A program made the translations under genes and the position numbers. A model generated the notes under the pieces. That model had not been told where the DNA came from, did not search any database, and was given only the letters and a program-made list of their open reading frames with translations. From NCBI GenBank assembly GCA_002367635.1, contig DFDI01000058.1, positions 1 through 10,230 of the forward strand: a DNA stretch of 10,230 nucleotides. The letters are read 5' to 3'. Every line of letters starts with the position of its first letter. The first letter of the stretch is position 1. Below, one piece after another: positions 1-6,909 of this stretch. Source of the stretch: Betaproteobacteria bacterium UBA3031 (lineage in GTDB: Bacteria > Pseudomonadota > Gammaproteobacteria > Burkholderiales > Eutrophovitaceae).

Positions 1-87
1 AATATCTTCTTCCGCTACCTCTCCAGATACTAAACACATTCTTTCTGTTTTTGTAATCAGCTTTCAGCAATGCATGTAAGGTAGTTA

Positions 88-351
88 TTAATATGGGTCA
101 TCACAAGCAGAACGAACCGTACCAGAATCGTTTTGGACAAAACACGTATAGAGCATATTGTTGTATCTAATAGCGATCATGATTGAACCCGGATATCTGT
201 TTCCGCCAGCAGAGCCAGCAGATGAACCCAAGGATTCTCCGAACAATAATATTTGTGCCACTAACTCACGATCAACAACCTCTTTCGAATTCCCAGTAAT
301 AGAAAACGACAAACCAAGCACTAGAACAATAATCGCAATTACGCTTTTCAT
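88..351 (-). CDS. Small secreted hypothetical protein
   Basis: I do not recognise the family. The frame is open back to an ATG at 471, but I choose the ATG at 349-351 because AGGAGA lies 9 nt upstream of it and because it puts a classic Sec signal first: MKS followed by a hydrophobic stretch (about residues 4-17). The ATG at 471 has no ribosome binding site. The predicted product is 87 aa. Its mature part of roughly 65 residues has a Gly/Ser/Ala-rich stretch (about residues 39-50) and ends in a segment with two cysteines (LYTCF and SACDDPY), which could form one disulfide. It is probably periplasmic or outer-membrane associated. It is divergent from the dehydrogenase operon, and no partner gene is visible. 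The coding call is fairly good; the function is unknown. Confidence 0.6.
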   Translation of the reverse strand: MKSVIAIIVLVLGLSFSITGNSKEVVDRELVAQILLFGESLGSSAGSAGGNRYPGSIMIAIRYNNMLYTCFVQNDSGTVRSACDDPY

Positions 352-502
352 CCACCCATCTCTCCTATTCAAATATAACTCAATAAGTTCTTCTTTTATT
401 TCACCCAATATTAAACATTTTTCTTTAACTTGCAAAATACCAAATTGCCCTGATTCACTTATGAATGCCATATAATTGATACACTTAAGTCATTGTTTTT
501 AA

Positions 503-531
503 TTACCTATTTAACTATTTTTCGGTATAAT
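503..531 (+). promoter_or_regulatory. Putative sigma-70 promoter for the dehydrogenase operon
   Basis: A perfect -10 hexamer TATAAT at 526-531 follows a weak -35 (TTACCT, 503-508) after a 17-nt spacer. Transcription would start around 538, giving a leader of roughly 110 nt before the ATG at 649. The -10 is convincing, the -35 is poor, and an activator may be involved. Confidence 0.5.
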
Positions 532-587
532 ACGCAGTATTAAAAAGCTGATAACTCGCCTTGTTCGAGCCGGCGTAATTCAAGCAG

Positions 588-611
588 TTAACCCTTCATC
601 ATTGAAGTTAA
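588..611. promoter_or_regulatory. Imperfect inverted repeat in the 5' leader, possible operator
   Basis: TTAAC (588-592) and TTC (595-597) pair with GAA (604-606) and GTTAA (607-611), interrupted only by CC at 593-594. The element lies between the putative promoter and the dehydrogenase start. It could be a regulator site or a weak RNA hairpin. No matching regulator is encoded nearby. Confidence 0.25.
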
Positions 612-648
612 TACATTTTTATTATCACGAAATAAGAAAGACAGAAAA

Positions 649-1647
649 ATGAAAGCCATTGGATATCAAAAAATGGGGCCAATAGAAACTGCTGGTTTCA
701 CAGAATTTTCAACTGACATCCCTGATGTCGGCGCGCATGATCTTCTTGTCGAGGTGCATGGCGTTTCCTTGAACCCAGTTGATACAAAGGTTCGTAAACG
801 TGCTGAACCTGAGGGGGCACCAAAAGTACTCGGTTATGATGCAGCAGGGATTGTTAAACAAATTGGTAGTGCCGTATCAAAATTTAGCGTTGGGGACGAA
901 GTCTTCTACGCTGGTGATATTACACGCCCTGGCACGAACTCAGAACTGCATGTTGTTGATGAGCGCATTGTTGGTAAAAAACCGTCTTCACTTGGCATGG
1001 CCGAAGCCGCTGGCATTCCTTTAACTTCCATCACGGCCTGGGAACTGCTTTTTGACAGTCTCGGCATTACAGAGAGCGACAATGAAGCAATTCTGGTCAT
1101 TGGTGGTGCTGGCGGCGTTGGTTCTATACTTATCCAACTTGCAAAAAAACTGACTAAACTTACTGTTATCGCAACAGCATCCCGCCAAGACACCATCGAT
1201 TGGGTCAAGAAAATGGGTGCGGATCACGTCATCGATCATAGCAAACCTATTGATACGGAGATCGAGGCATTGGGGATTCAACCGAAATATGTAGCCGCCT
1301 TGACAGGTACAGAGGGTCATTTTGACGCCATCATCAACCTAATCAAGCCTCGTGGTGCAGTTGCCTTTATCGATGATCCGGAAGTTCTAAATATTAAATC
1401 AGGTAAGCAAAAAGCCCTTCGTTTTGCTTGGGAACTAATGTTCACCCGTCCCATGTTCAACACCCCTGACATGGATGAGCAACACAAAATTCTTAACCGT
1501 GTTTCTAAAATGCTGGACGATGGCACACTCATATCAACGGTGACCAATAATCTTGGTAAGCTCAGTCCCAAGACTATTGTTGAAGCTCATAAGCAACAAG
1601 AAAGCGGACGCGTCATCGGTAAAAACGTGCTCGAAGGCTTGCATTAA
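649..1647 (+). CDS. Quinone oxidoreductase-like NAD(P)H dehydrogenase (MDR superfamily)
   Basis: Medium-chain dehydrogenase/reductase of 332 aa, close in length and layout to the 'zinc-type alcohol dehydrogenase-like' subfamily (TIGR02817 type). The N-terminal GroES-like domain carries NPVD (42-45), GYDAAG (62-67) and GDEVF (82-86). The Rossmann domain has the nucleotide-binding loop GGAGGVGS (152-159), followed by a conserved ADHVIDH stretch near 191-197. The protein contains no cysteine at all, so the four-Cys structural zinc site of true zinc alcohol dehydrogenases is absent. That fits an NADPH-dependent reductase of quinones or alpha,beta-unsaturated carbonyls. It should act in the cytoplasm. 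The ATG is preceded only by a weak AAGA-type ribosome site. It is the first gene of a likely operon with the thioredoxin-like and methyltransferase genes. The family call is firm; the substrate is unknown. Confidence 0.9.
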   Translation: MKAIGYQKMGPIETAGFTEFSTDIPDVGAHDLLVEVHGVSLNPVDTKVRKRAEPEGAPKVLGYDAAGIVKQIGSAVSKFSVGDEVFYAGDITRPGTNSELHVVDERIVGKKPSSLGMAEAAGIPLTSITAWELLFDSLGITESDNEAILVIGGAGGVGSILIQLAKKLTKLTVIATASRQDTIDWVKKMGADHVIDHSKPIDTEIEALGIQPKYVAALTGTEGHFDAIINLIKPRGAVAFIDDPEVLNIKSGKQKALRFAWELMFTRPMFNTPDMDEQHKILNRVSKMLDDGTLISTVTNNLGKLSPKTIVEAHKQQESGRVIGKNVLEGLH

Positions 1648-1695
1648 GAACAGTAATGAGGCACTCCGGTGTCACACTTTTACGGAAAGTTAAAA

Positions 1696-2244
1696 ATGTT
1701 ATTGGACACGCCCATTTGTGATTTTGGCTGGGATGCGCCCGACTTCACACTAAAAGATGCTCATGGCCAACGCTTCACCATGAGTGATCAATTGGGTAAG
1801 CATGGGCTTCTGATCACGTTCATATGTAATCACTGCCCATATGTTCAACGTATTGCAGCGCGCTTGGCTAATGATTGTCAGCAATTGATGGCGGAAGGAA
1901 TTAATGTGCTTGCCATCATGTCAAATGACTATGAACATCATGGTGCCGATTCTCCAGAGAATATGAAATTATTTGCCAAGAAACATGGCTTTTCATTCCC
2001 ATATCTCATTGATGAAGATCAGTCGGTCGGACGCGCATATGGCGCAATATGCACTCCAGACTTCTTCGGCTTAAATTCGGATGGCAAATTGCAATATCGA
2101 GGTCGCATTGATGATGATCCAATGGGGAGCAAAAACAACCGAAATCCAGAACTCTTAAATGCCATGCACCTAATTGCTGAAACTGGGAAAGGCCCTAAGG
2201 AACAACTCCCCTCAATAGGTTGTTCCATTAAGTGGCGAAATTAG
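1696..2244 (+). CDS. Thioredoxin-fold (AhpC/TSA-like) family protein with CNHC site
   Basis: 182-aa thioredoxin/peroxiredoxin-like protein. The N-terminal TPICDFGWDAPDF and the TFICNHCPYV segment (C44 and C47) are typical of a bacterial 'thioredoxin family protein' group. They are followed by a QSVGRAYGAICTPDFF stretch and the C-terminal hallmark PSIGCSIKW. C44-x-x-C47 is the presumed redox pair. C8, a Cys in the AICTP segment, and the Cys of GCSIKW near the C-terminus are extra. No signal peptide is visible, so it is probably cytoplasmic. I chose the ATG at 1696 because GGAAAG lies 6 nt upstream and family members usually begin shortly before the TPICDF segment. A GTG at 1669 with GAGG 7 nt upstream would add nine residues and cannot be excluded. 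It lies 48 nt after the dehydrogenase gene in the same orientation. The exact activity (reductase or peroxidase) is not known. Confidence 0.85.
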   Translation: MLLDTPICDFGWDAPDFTLKDAHGQRFTMSDQLGKHGLLITFICNHCPYVQRIAARLANDCQQLMAEGINVLAIMSNDYEHHGADSPENMKLFAKKHGFSFPYLIDEDQSVGRAYGAICTPDFFGLNSDGKLQYRGRIDDDPMGSKNNRNPELLNAMHLIAETGKGPKEQLPSIGCSIKWRN

Positions 2245-2298
2245 TTTTTAACCCGGAGGGCTTTACGCCCACCTTGAAACCTTAATTCCTAATTGTCT

Positions 2299-2904
2299 AT
2301 GGAAAAACCATTCTCACCCGCATGTGAACGAAACCAAGAGCCGATTTTTGCAGCAATCAGTCCCATACTGAAAAACGTTCATGATGTGCTGGAAATTGGT
2401 TCTGGGACCGCTCAGCATGCCGTGTATTTTGCCAAGCATATGCCATGGCTCAATTGGCAATGCAGTGATGTTCAGGAAAACTTAGCTGGCATACAGATGT
2501 GGGTTGACGATGCTAATTTGAGTAACCTGTTAGCACCCATAGAACTGGATGTATCAACGACTTCTATCAAACGTCAATATGATGCGATTTACTCGTGTAA
2601 CACACTACACATCATGTCTGAGCAGCACGTTAAAGACTTTTTTAAACTGATCAGCACAATTACTACTGATCATGCTGATTTATTCATATATGGCCCATTT
2701 AATTATCAGGGTCAATATACCGCAGACAGTAATGCGGAGTTTGATCGCTGGTTAAAAGAAAGAAACCCTGAGAGCAGCATTCGTGACTTTGAATGGATTA
2801 ATGAGCTCGCAGAGCATATTGGTTTCATCTTGGTTGATGACAAGACAATGCCTGCCAACAATCGTTTTCTGCATTGGCACCATGCCGGCTTACCTGATCG
2901 GTAA
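2299..2904 (+). CDS. DUF938 family SAM-dependent methyltransferase
   Basis: 201-aa class I methyltransferase of the DUF938 family. The family's N-terminal signature FSPACERNQEPI is at residues 5-16, and motif I (LEIGSGTAQHA, 31-41) forms the SAM-binding loop. SDVQE follows near 56-60 as the acidic end of strand 2. YSCNTLHIMS and the IYGPFNYQGQYT stretch are further family features. The substrate is unknown for the family. I chose the ATG at 2299; a TTG at 2293 would add two residues. Neither has a clear ribosome site. A CGGAGGG sequence lies about 40 nt upstream, beside a small GGGC/GCCC hairpin (2258-2270), too far away to act as a normal ribosome site. It lies 54 nt after the thioredoxin-like gene and is probably cotranscribed with it. 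Confidence 0.88.
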   Translation: MEKPFSPACERNQEPIFAAISPILKNVHDVLEIGSGTAQHAVYFAKHMPWLNWQCSDVQENLAGIQMWVDDANLSNLLAPIELDVSTTSIKRQYDAIYSCNTLHIMSEQHVKDFFKLISTITTDHADLFIYGPFNYQGQYTADSNAEFDRWLKERNPESSIRDFEWINELAEHIGFILVDDKTMPANNRFLHWHHAGLPDR

Positions 2905-2970
2905 ATACCCTCATTAGAGTGGAATTGTGTTTTAGGTGTATCCATCCCTTTTTCATAGTAAAGTTCTGCG

Positions 2971-3459
2971 ATGAGAAACTTATTCATCATCCCCCTATTA
3001 CTCCTTTCGCTCACCCCGCTCTCTAGCTGGGGCGAGTCTATGGATGACCTAGTATTACGTGACGGTCTTTTTTACAAGAGATCCTCTGACACTCCTTTCA
3101 CTGGTGAGCTTGACGACCAACGTACTCGCGGGTCAATCGAGAACGGCAAGCAAGAAGGTTCTTGGATTGTTTACTGGAAAAATGGAGAGTTATCGTCCAA
3201 AGGACATTACAAGAACGGCAAACATGAAGGATCTTGGGTTTATCACTATGATGATGGACGCTTATGGAGTGAGGAGTATTGGGAGAACGCTAAGCAAGAA
3301 GGTTCTTGGGTTACTTACTGGGGTAATGGCCAGTTACGCTCCAAGGGTAATTACAAGAACGGTAAGCAAGACGGCCCATGGGTCAGTTACTGGAAAGATG
3401 GAGAAATCTCCGAATGGGAAACAGGGATTTTCAAAGATGGCGTAAGGATTGGTAACTAA
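2971..3459 (+). CDS. Exported MORN/YwqK-type repeat protein
   Basis: 162-aa protein with a Sec signal (hydrophobic residues about 4-18, probable cleavage near residue 21-23). An opening module DGLFYKRSSDTPFTGELDD (31-49) is typical of YwqK/MORN_2 proteins. Then come four 24-aa repeats starting at residues 58, 82, 106 and 130, with consensus NGKQEGSWxxYWxNGxLxSKGxYK. Domain databases often label such proteins 'toxin-antitoxin system YwqK family antitoxin'. That name comes from a Bacillus context, and no toxin gene is visible here. Being exported, this copy is more likely a periplasmic or lipid-facing scaffold (inference). I see no strong ribosome site before the ATG. It lies 66 nt after the methyltransferase gene, and whether it shares that transcript is unclear. 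Confidence 0.82.
   Translation: MRNLFIIPLLLLSLTPLSSWGESMDDLVLRDGLFYKRSSDTPFTGELDDQRTRGSIENGKQEGSWIVYWKNGELSSKGHYKNGKHEGSWVYHYDDGRLWSEEYWENAKQEGSWVTYWGNGQLRSKGNYKNGKQDGPWVSYWKDGEISEWETGIFKDGVRIGN
3142..3429 (+). repeat. Four tandem 72-bp coding repeats
   Basis: In-frame units start at 3142, 3214, 3286 and 3358. Each encodes the 24-residue MORN-like motif. Units 1 and 3 share near-identical DNA (AAGCAAGAAGGTTCTTGG), which suggests fairly recent duplication or gene conversion. The fourth unit is the most diverged at its end. Copy number could vary between strains by recombination. Confidence 0.75.
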
Positions 3460-3486
3460 CAGGTCGTCGAAGCTATAGGCATAAAT

Positions 3487-3512
3487 AAATACCTATTAAG
3501 TATTTGTTTTTT
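3487..3512 (+). terminator. Weak AT-rich terminator after the repeat-protein gene
   Basis: AAATAC (3487-3492) pairs with GTATTT (3500-3505) across a 7-nt loop, followed by G and a run of six T (3507-3512). The shape is right but the stem is short and AT-rich, so read-through into the carbonic anhydrase gene is likely. Confidence 0.35.
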
Positions 3513-3546
3513 GCACAGACTCAGATATAAACTAAATTAAGTATTT
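3495..3546. repeat. Direct repeat ATTAAGTATTT upstream of carbonic anhydrase
   Basis: The 11-mer ATTAAGTATTT occurs at 3495-3505 and again at 3536-3546, 41 nt apart (about four helical turns). The two copies flank a possible weak promoter (TTGTTT at 3504-3509, 16-nt spacer, TATAAA at 3526-3531). This arrangement would suit paired binding of a regulator, but AT-rich chance repetition is also possible. Confidence 0.35.
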
Positions 3547-3568
3547 ATATAACTTGAGGAGAAAATAA

Positions 3569-4150
3569 GTGAGCAAAATTGTCAATGAAGTTCAAGCTGC
3601 CAATAGTGATTATGTGGCTAATTTTGGAGACAAGGGTGATTTACCACTGCCTCCTGGTAGACAATTCGCAATCCTGACGTGTATGGATGCACGATTAGAC
3701 CCGGCTAAATACGCTGGCCTCGCTGAAGGAGATGCGCACGTCATCAGAAATGCTGGCGGAAGAGCGAGTGATGATGCAATTAGGTCGCTGGTTATCTCAT
3801 ATAAACTTCTTGGAACAAAGGAGTGGTTTGTCATCCACCATACTGACTGTGGTATGCAGTTATTCGATAATGAAATAATGGGTAATTTATTATCTGGAAG
3901 TTTAAAAACCGCATCAGCGGATGCCACTGGTTGGCATGACAGCAATGCTGGCGGCGGAACTCATGATGGCAAGTATATCAATTGGTTACCTTTTAAAGAT
4001 AACGCCAAGAGTGTTGTTGAGGATGTCCAAAGAATACGAAACAACTCTATGGTTCCCAAAGATATCCCCATCTACGGATACATATACAACTGCAAAACAG
4101 GGCAATTAGAGGAAGTTTCTGAAGCAACAGAAGCAGGAAAAGCTTCGTAA
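3569..4150 (+). CDS. Beta-class carbonic anhydrase
   Basis: 193-aa beta-carbonic anhydrase, which interconverts CO2 and bicarbonate in the cytoplasm. The zinc site is visible: C38 in CMDAR, with the D40/R42 dyad, then H91 and C94 in HHTDCGM. The AEGDAHVIRNAGGRASDDAIRSL region (52-74) is highly typical of the family. The architecture resembles the shorter beta-CAs such as mycobacterial Rv1284, with an extra insert near 108-138 and the C-terminal IYGYIYNCKTGQLEEV strand. Translation starts at a GTG (3569-3571) with a strong AGGAG 7 nt upstream (3557-3561). No metal ligand is missing, so it should be active. It is a single gene bounded by the strong terminator at 4241-4275. Confidence 0.95.
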   Translation: MSKIVNEVQAANSDYVANFGDKGDLPLPPGRQFAILTCMDARLDPAKYAGLAEGDAHVIRNAGGRASDDAIRSLVISYKLLGTKEWFVIHHTDCGMQLFDNEIMGNLLSGSLKTASADATGWHDSNAGGGTHDGKYINWLPFKDNAKSVVEDVQRIRNNSMVPKDIPIYGYIYNCKTGQLEEVSEATEAGKAS

Positions 4151-4180
4151 ACTATCCCACTTGAGTCTTCCTTTGCGTAA

Positions 4181-4208
4181 CCCTACGGCACTAATTATGC
4201 CGACGGGG
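4181..4208. other. Interrupted hairpin downstream of carbonic anhydrase
   Basis: CGGCA (4186-4190) pairs with TGCCG (4198-4202) across a 7-nt loop, and outer CCC (4181-4183) can pair with GGG (4205-4207) across a 2-nt internal loop on each side. There is no T tract. It may stabilise the mRNA 3' end ahead of the stronger terminator that follows. Confidence 0.35.
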
Positions 4209-4240
4209 CTCTAAGCTGACTTACGTCATTCCATCACAGA

Positions 4241-4275
4241 TAAAATTAAGGCACCGCGAAGGTGCCTTAATTTTA
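4241..4275. terminator. Perfect bidirectional rho-independent terminator
   Basis: A 15-bp perfect stem is formed by TAAAATTAAGGCACC (4241-4255) and its complement (4261-4275) around a 5-nt GCGAA loop. The GC-rich core GGCACC is flanked by A and T tracts, so the structure works on both strands. It sits between the convergent carbonic anhydrase (+) and beta-barrel (-) genes and would end both transcripts. Confidence 0.9.
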
Positions 4276-4299
4276 ATATCTCAACTCGTGCACCTAAGA

Positions 4300-5000
4300 C
4301 TAGAAATTAAACTTCACCCTGACCGATAACTCGGTTGTTTCGACATCTAACCCTGTCGTTATTGCTCCATTATCACTCTTCAAGTCTGCAGTGCCGTAAT
4401 CCGTATACTGAAGCATGGTTAACAACGTAGCTCTATCAGAAAGCTTATAACCAACCCCTGCACCAAGACGAATAGTCGTCTCGGTATTATCTGAGGTATC
4501 TCCTACATTTAGGACAGAACCATCCGCCCTCAGAATCCTAGTGCTGTTAGCTGAAAAATCAAATGTTGACTGACCAATACCTGCCAATAAATTCCCGCTA
4601 AACGAATCGTTGATCGCAATGGTGTAGTCCACTTCTAACATCCATGTATCAATATCAAAATCACTTTTCGTATCTAGCTGCAGATCACCGTCTGCTTGAA
4701 TAGAGCCAGTAAGATCGGCGGTGACGCCCATTCGTTCATAGGCCAAGCTGATGCCGATGTTATCGATTTTTTTCCTATAGCAAATCCAAAACCACTCTCG
4801 CCATCTACGGCATCACCGTTAAATGTTACGAGCTGGTTACTACTAGTATCCGTATCACTACCATTCGCATCGGATGAAACAACATATTTATAACGCACAC
4901 CACCTGTCCACCCTTCCTTCCAATCCGCCAGCACAGAAAATGGCATGAAAGCAATTGCACCGGTCACACTGATGCCAATCAAATAAGATTTCATATTCAT
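4300..5000 (-). pseudogene. Outer-membrane beta-barrel protein gene with a -1 frame break
   Basis: Two frames together encode one porin-like beta-barrel protein of about 233 aa. The first frame starts at the ATG at 5000 (AGGA 8 nt upstream) and gives a signal peptide with probable cleavage at VLA/DW (25/26), then strands such as GGVRYKYVVS. At residues 77-78 (Lys-Lys) the frame breaks in a run of seven A (4767-4773 on the plus strand). Read straight through, it adds about 30 unrelated residues and stops at 4674. One extra A, or a -1 slip, continues as KKIDNIGISLAYERMG in the second frame, through alternating barrel strands to the C-terminal VRVKFNF, whose final Phe is the usual BAM recognition signal. 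Both halves look well conserved, so the break is recent, artefactual, phase-variable or recoded. The barrel's substrate is unknown. Confidence 0.75.
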
Positions 5001-5218
5001 TGATGTTTTCCTAAATATTTATAGGCAGCTTAGATCCCAGTAACCTAATGCAAAATGCCGAATCGCACTAAACAGCAAAACGGACTGATGAGATCACGCA
5101 TCGACCATAATTACCGACTGACATCCAGAGGGGTAACTTTAAGGTTCTTGTCTAATTTAGGGCGAGCGTTTTTTTATTTATCCCTAAAGGCACCTTCTTT
5201 AATTTCATCACGAGCGTA
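5001..5218. other. Intergenic region between ABC permease and beta-barrel gene
   Basis: This 218-nt region lies downstream of the ABC operon and upstream of the minus-strand barrel gene, so it should hold the barrel promoter. I see a TATAAA on the minus strand near the ribosome site but no well-spaced -35. A 7-bp inverted repeat (TTTAGGG 5156-5162, CCCTAAA 5182-5188) encloses a 19-nt AT-rich loop that includes a seven-T run. It could be a weak terminator for the ABC operon. No gene is supported here. Confidence 0.4.
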
Positions 5219-5980
5219 TCAGTTTCTCAGCCGATATCCCGAGGAGAATATCCAGGAAACAATCCCGAAAAGTAATATGCTAAAGAAACCAATCGCGGCC
5301 AAGGATAATGTGACGGGAACATCTGACACGCCGAAAAATGCCCACCTAAATCCAGAGATAAGATATAGCGCGGGGTTAAACAGCGTTATCGTTTGCCATA
5401 TCGGCGGTAATATTTTTATGGAATAGAAACTACCGCCTAAAAAAACAAGTGGCGTCAAAATAAGGGTCGGCACGATATTCAATTGCTCAAAATTTCGCGC
5501 ACAAATCCCGATGATGAACCCCAGCAAGCTAAACGCGAAAGAAGTGATGAACAGAAACAATAACATCACAAACGGATGCAATATCGTAATAGGTACGAAG
5601 AGAAATGAGACCGCGAGAATAATAAGACCGAGCGCGATGGATTTTGTGGTTGCGGCACCGACGTATCCGATCACCATTTCCCATGGCGAGATAGGCGCAG
5701 ACAGTGGCTCATAGATGGTCCCAAGATATTTGGGGAAATAAATGCCAAAAGAAGCATTAGCCACTGACTGCATAATGACAGTGAGCATAATGAGCCCAGG
5801 GACGATAAATACGCCATAAGGCACACTATCAATCATGGTCATTCGACTACCTATAGCCGACCCAAAGACAACAAAATAAAGAATGGTTGATATGACTGGC
5901 GACGCAATTGATTGCAGCGGCGCGCGAAAGGTTCGAGCCATTTCGAAATGATAGATGGCTCTCATTGCATAAATATTCAC
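5219..5980 (-). CDS. ABC-2 type transporter permease (YadH-like)
   Basis: 253-aa inner-membrane permease with about six hydrophobic segments (roughly 25-45, 56-76, 103-130, 135-160, 168-190 and 226-248). It resembles E. coli YadH closely in several blocks: LYFVVFGSAIGSR, FIVPGLIMLTVI, and the signature NPALYLISGFRWAFFGVSDV (202-221). The start is a GTG at 5980, preceded by GGAGG/AGGAG. It overlaps the ATPase stop by 4 nt (GTGA), so the two are translationally coupled. Together they form an exporter of unknown substrate, since the YadGH group has no firmly assigned one. No membrane-fusion or outer-membrane component is adjacent, although the barrel gene lies next downstream on the same strand. 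Confidence 0.92.
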   Translation of the reverse strand: MNIYAMRAIYHFEMARTFRAPLQSIASPVISTILYFVVFGSAIGSRMTMIDSVPYGVFIVPGLIMLTVIMQSVANASFGIYFPKYLGTIYEPLSAPISPWEMVIGYVGAATTKSIALGLIILAVSFLFVPITILHPFVMLLFLFITSFAFSLLGFIIGICARNFEQLNIVPTLILTPLVFLGGSFYSIKILPPIWQTITLFNPALYLISGFRWAFFGVSDVPVTLSLAAIGFFSILLFGIVSWIFSSGYRLRN

Positions 5981-6909
5981 GAGCTCCTCCCCTCTGCTAC
6001 CAGGCTGACAAAAATATCCTCTAATGAGCTCTGGTATGTCTGAACGTCTTTTATAGCAATATGCTCCGCTGTCAAGATTTCTAATACAGAGTGAACATCA
6101 TTTTGCTTCCTGTTGGCGTCATACCGATAGACAAGTCGAGCGCCACCATTTTCAAACTGAACATCGAAGCCCCTAAGACTTTCAGGAATCTCTGATATCG
6201 GTCTTTCCAATTCAATACGCAGTTGTTTTGTACCTAAGCGTTTCATTAATTCATTTTTCTCTTCGATTAAAATGATTTTTCCGCTATTTATTACAGCCAC
6301 ACGATCAGCTATCTCCTCGGCTTCTTCTATATAGTGGGTGGTCAGTACGATAGTGACACCACGTCGTTTTAAGTCTTTAATGACCGTCCAGGTATCACGG
6401 CGCATATCAACATCCACCCCTGCAGTTGGCTCATCCAAAAAAAGAATTTTAGGATCGTGGCTGAGCGCTTTAGCAATCAACACCCGCCGCTTCGTACCAC
6501 CCGACAACTCCCTAATCTGAGTATTTCTTCTATCCCACAAAGAGAGTTGACGCAATGTGCTTTCGATATGTGCTTTATCCTGCTTCTTGCCAAATAGACC
6601 TCTCGACAAGTTAACCGTGCCTAGAACAGTTTCAAAGGGCTCCAGTGTCAATTCTTGAGGAACAAGTCCAATGATAGAGCGCGCCTTACGATAATCTCGG
6701 ACAACATCAAAACCAGCGATTCCCACAGAACCACTCGTGATGGTCGTCAAGCCACAAATTATGGAAATCAATGTAGTTTTGCCAGCACCGTTCGGGCCAA
6801 GTAACGCTATGATCTCCCCAGCATTTATTTGGACAGAGACATCATCAAGCGCTAGATACCCGTCCGCATATTGCTTGGTCAATGCTTGTATCTCGATGAT
6901 CGGCTTCAT
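5977..6909 (-). CDS. ABC transporter ATP-binding protein (YadG/DrrA-like)
   Basis: 310-aa ATPase of the ABC-2 exporter. All nucleotide-binding motifs are intact: Walker A GPNGAGKTT (38-46), Q-loop Q85 in GLVPQE, ABC signature LSGGTKRR (135-142), Walker B ILFLDEP (155-161) and H-loop H192 in TTHYIEEAEE. About 90 further residues after the core form the C-terminal extension common in DrrA/YadG-like ATPases. The ATG at 6909 is fixed by an in-frame stop five codons upstream, and its ribosome site is weak. It is the first gene of a two-gene operon with the permease and should sit at the cytoplasmic face of that permease. Confidence 0.93.
   Translation of the reverse strand: MKPIIEIQALTKQYADGYLALDDVSVQINAGEIIALLGPNGAGKTTLISIICGLTTITSGSVGIAGFDVVRDYRKARSIIGLVPQELTLEPFETVLGTVNLSRGLFGKKQDKAHIESTLRQLSLWDRRNTQIRELSGGTKRRVLIAKALSHDPKILFLDEPTAGVDVDMRRDTWTVIKDLKRRGVTIVLTTHYIEEAEEIADRVAVINSGKIILIEEKNELMKRLGTKQLRIELERPISEIPESLRGFDVQFENGGARLVYRYDANRKQNDVHSVLEILTAEHIAIKDVQTYQSSLEDIFVSLVAEGRSS

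Noticed and set aside
1..63. Minus-strand open frame running off the left edge, with an ATG at 37-39 (MCLVSGEVAEEDI)
   Set aside because: Only 13 codons are visible after the ATG, the ribosome site is poor, and another frame on the plus strand is also open to the edge. It may be the start of a neighbouring gene but cannot be supported from so little sequence.
158..475. Plus-strand open frame of 105 codons opposite the small secreted protein
   Set aside because: It has no ribosome site or recognisable domain. The minus-strand frame has both a ribosome site and a signal peptide.
2971..3459. Toxin-antitoxin module based on the YwqK 'antitoxin' label
   Set aside because: The protein is exported, and the neighbours are a methyltransferase and a carbonic anhydrase, neither a toxin.
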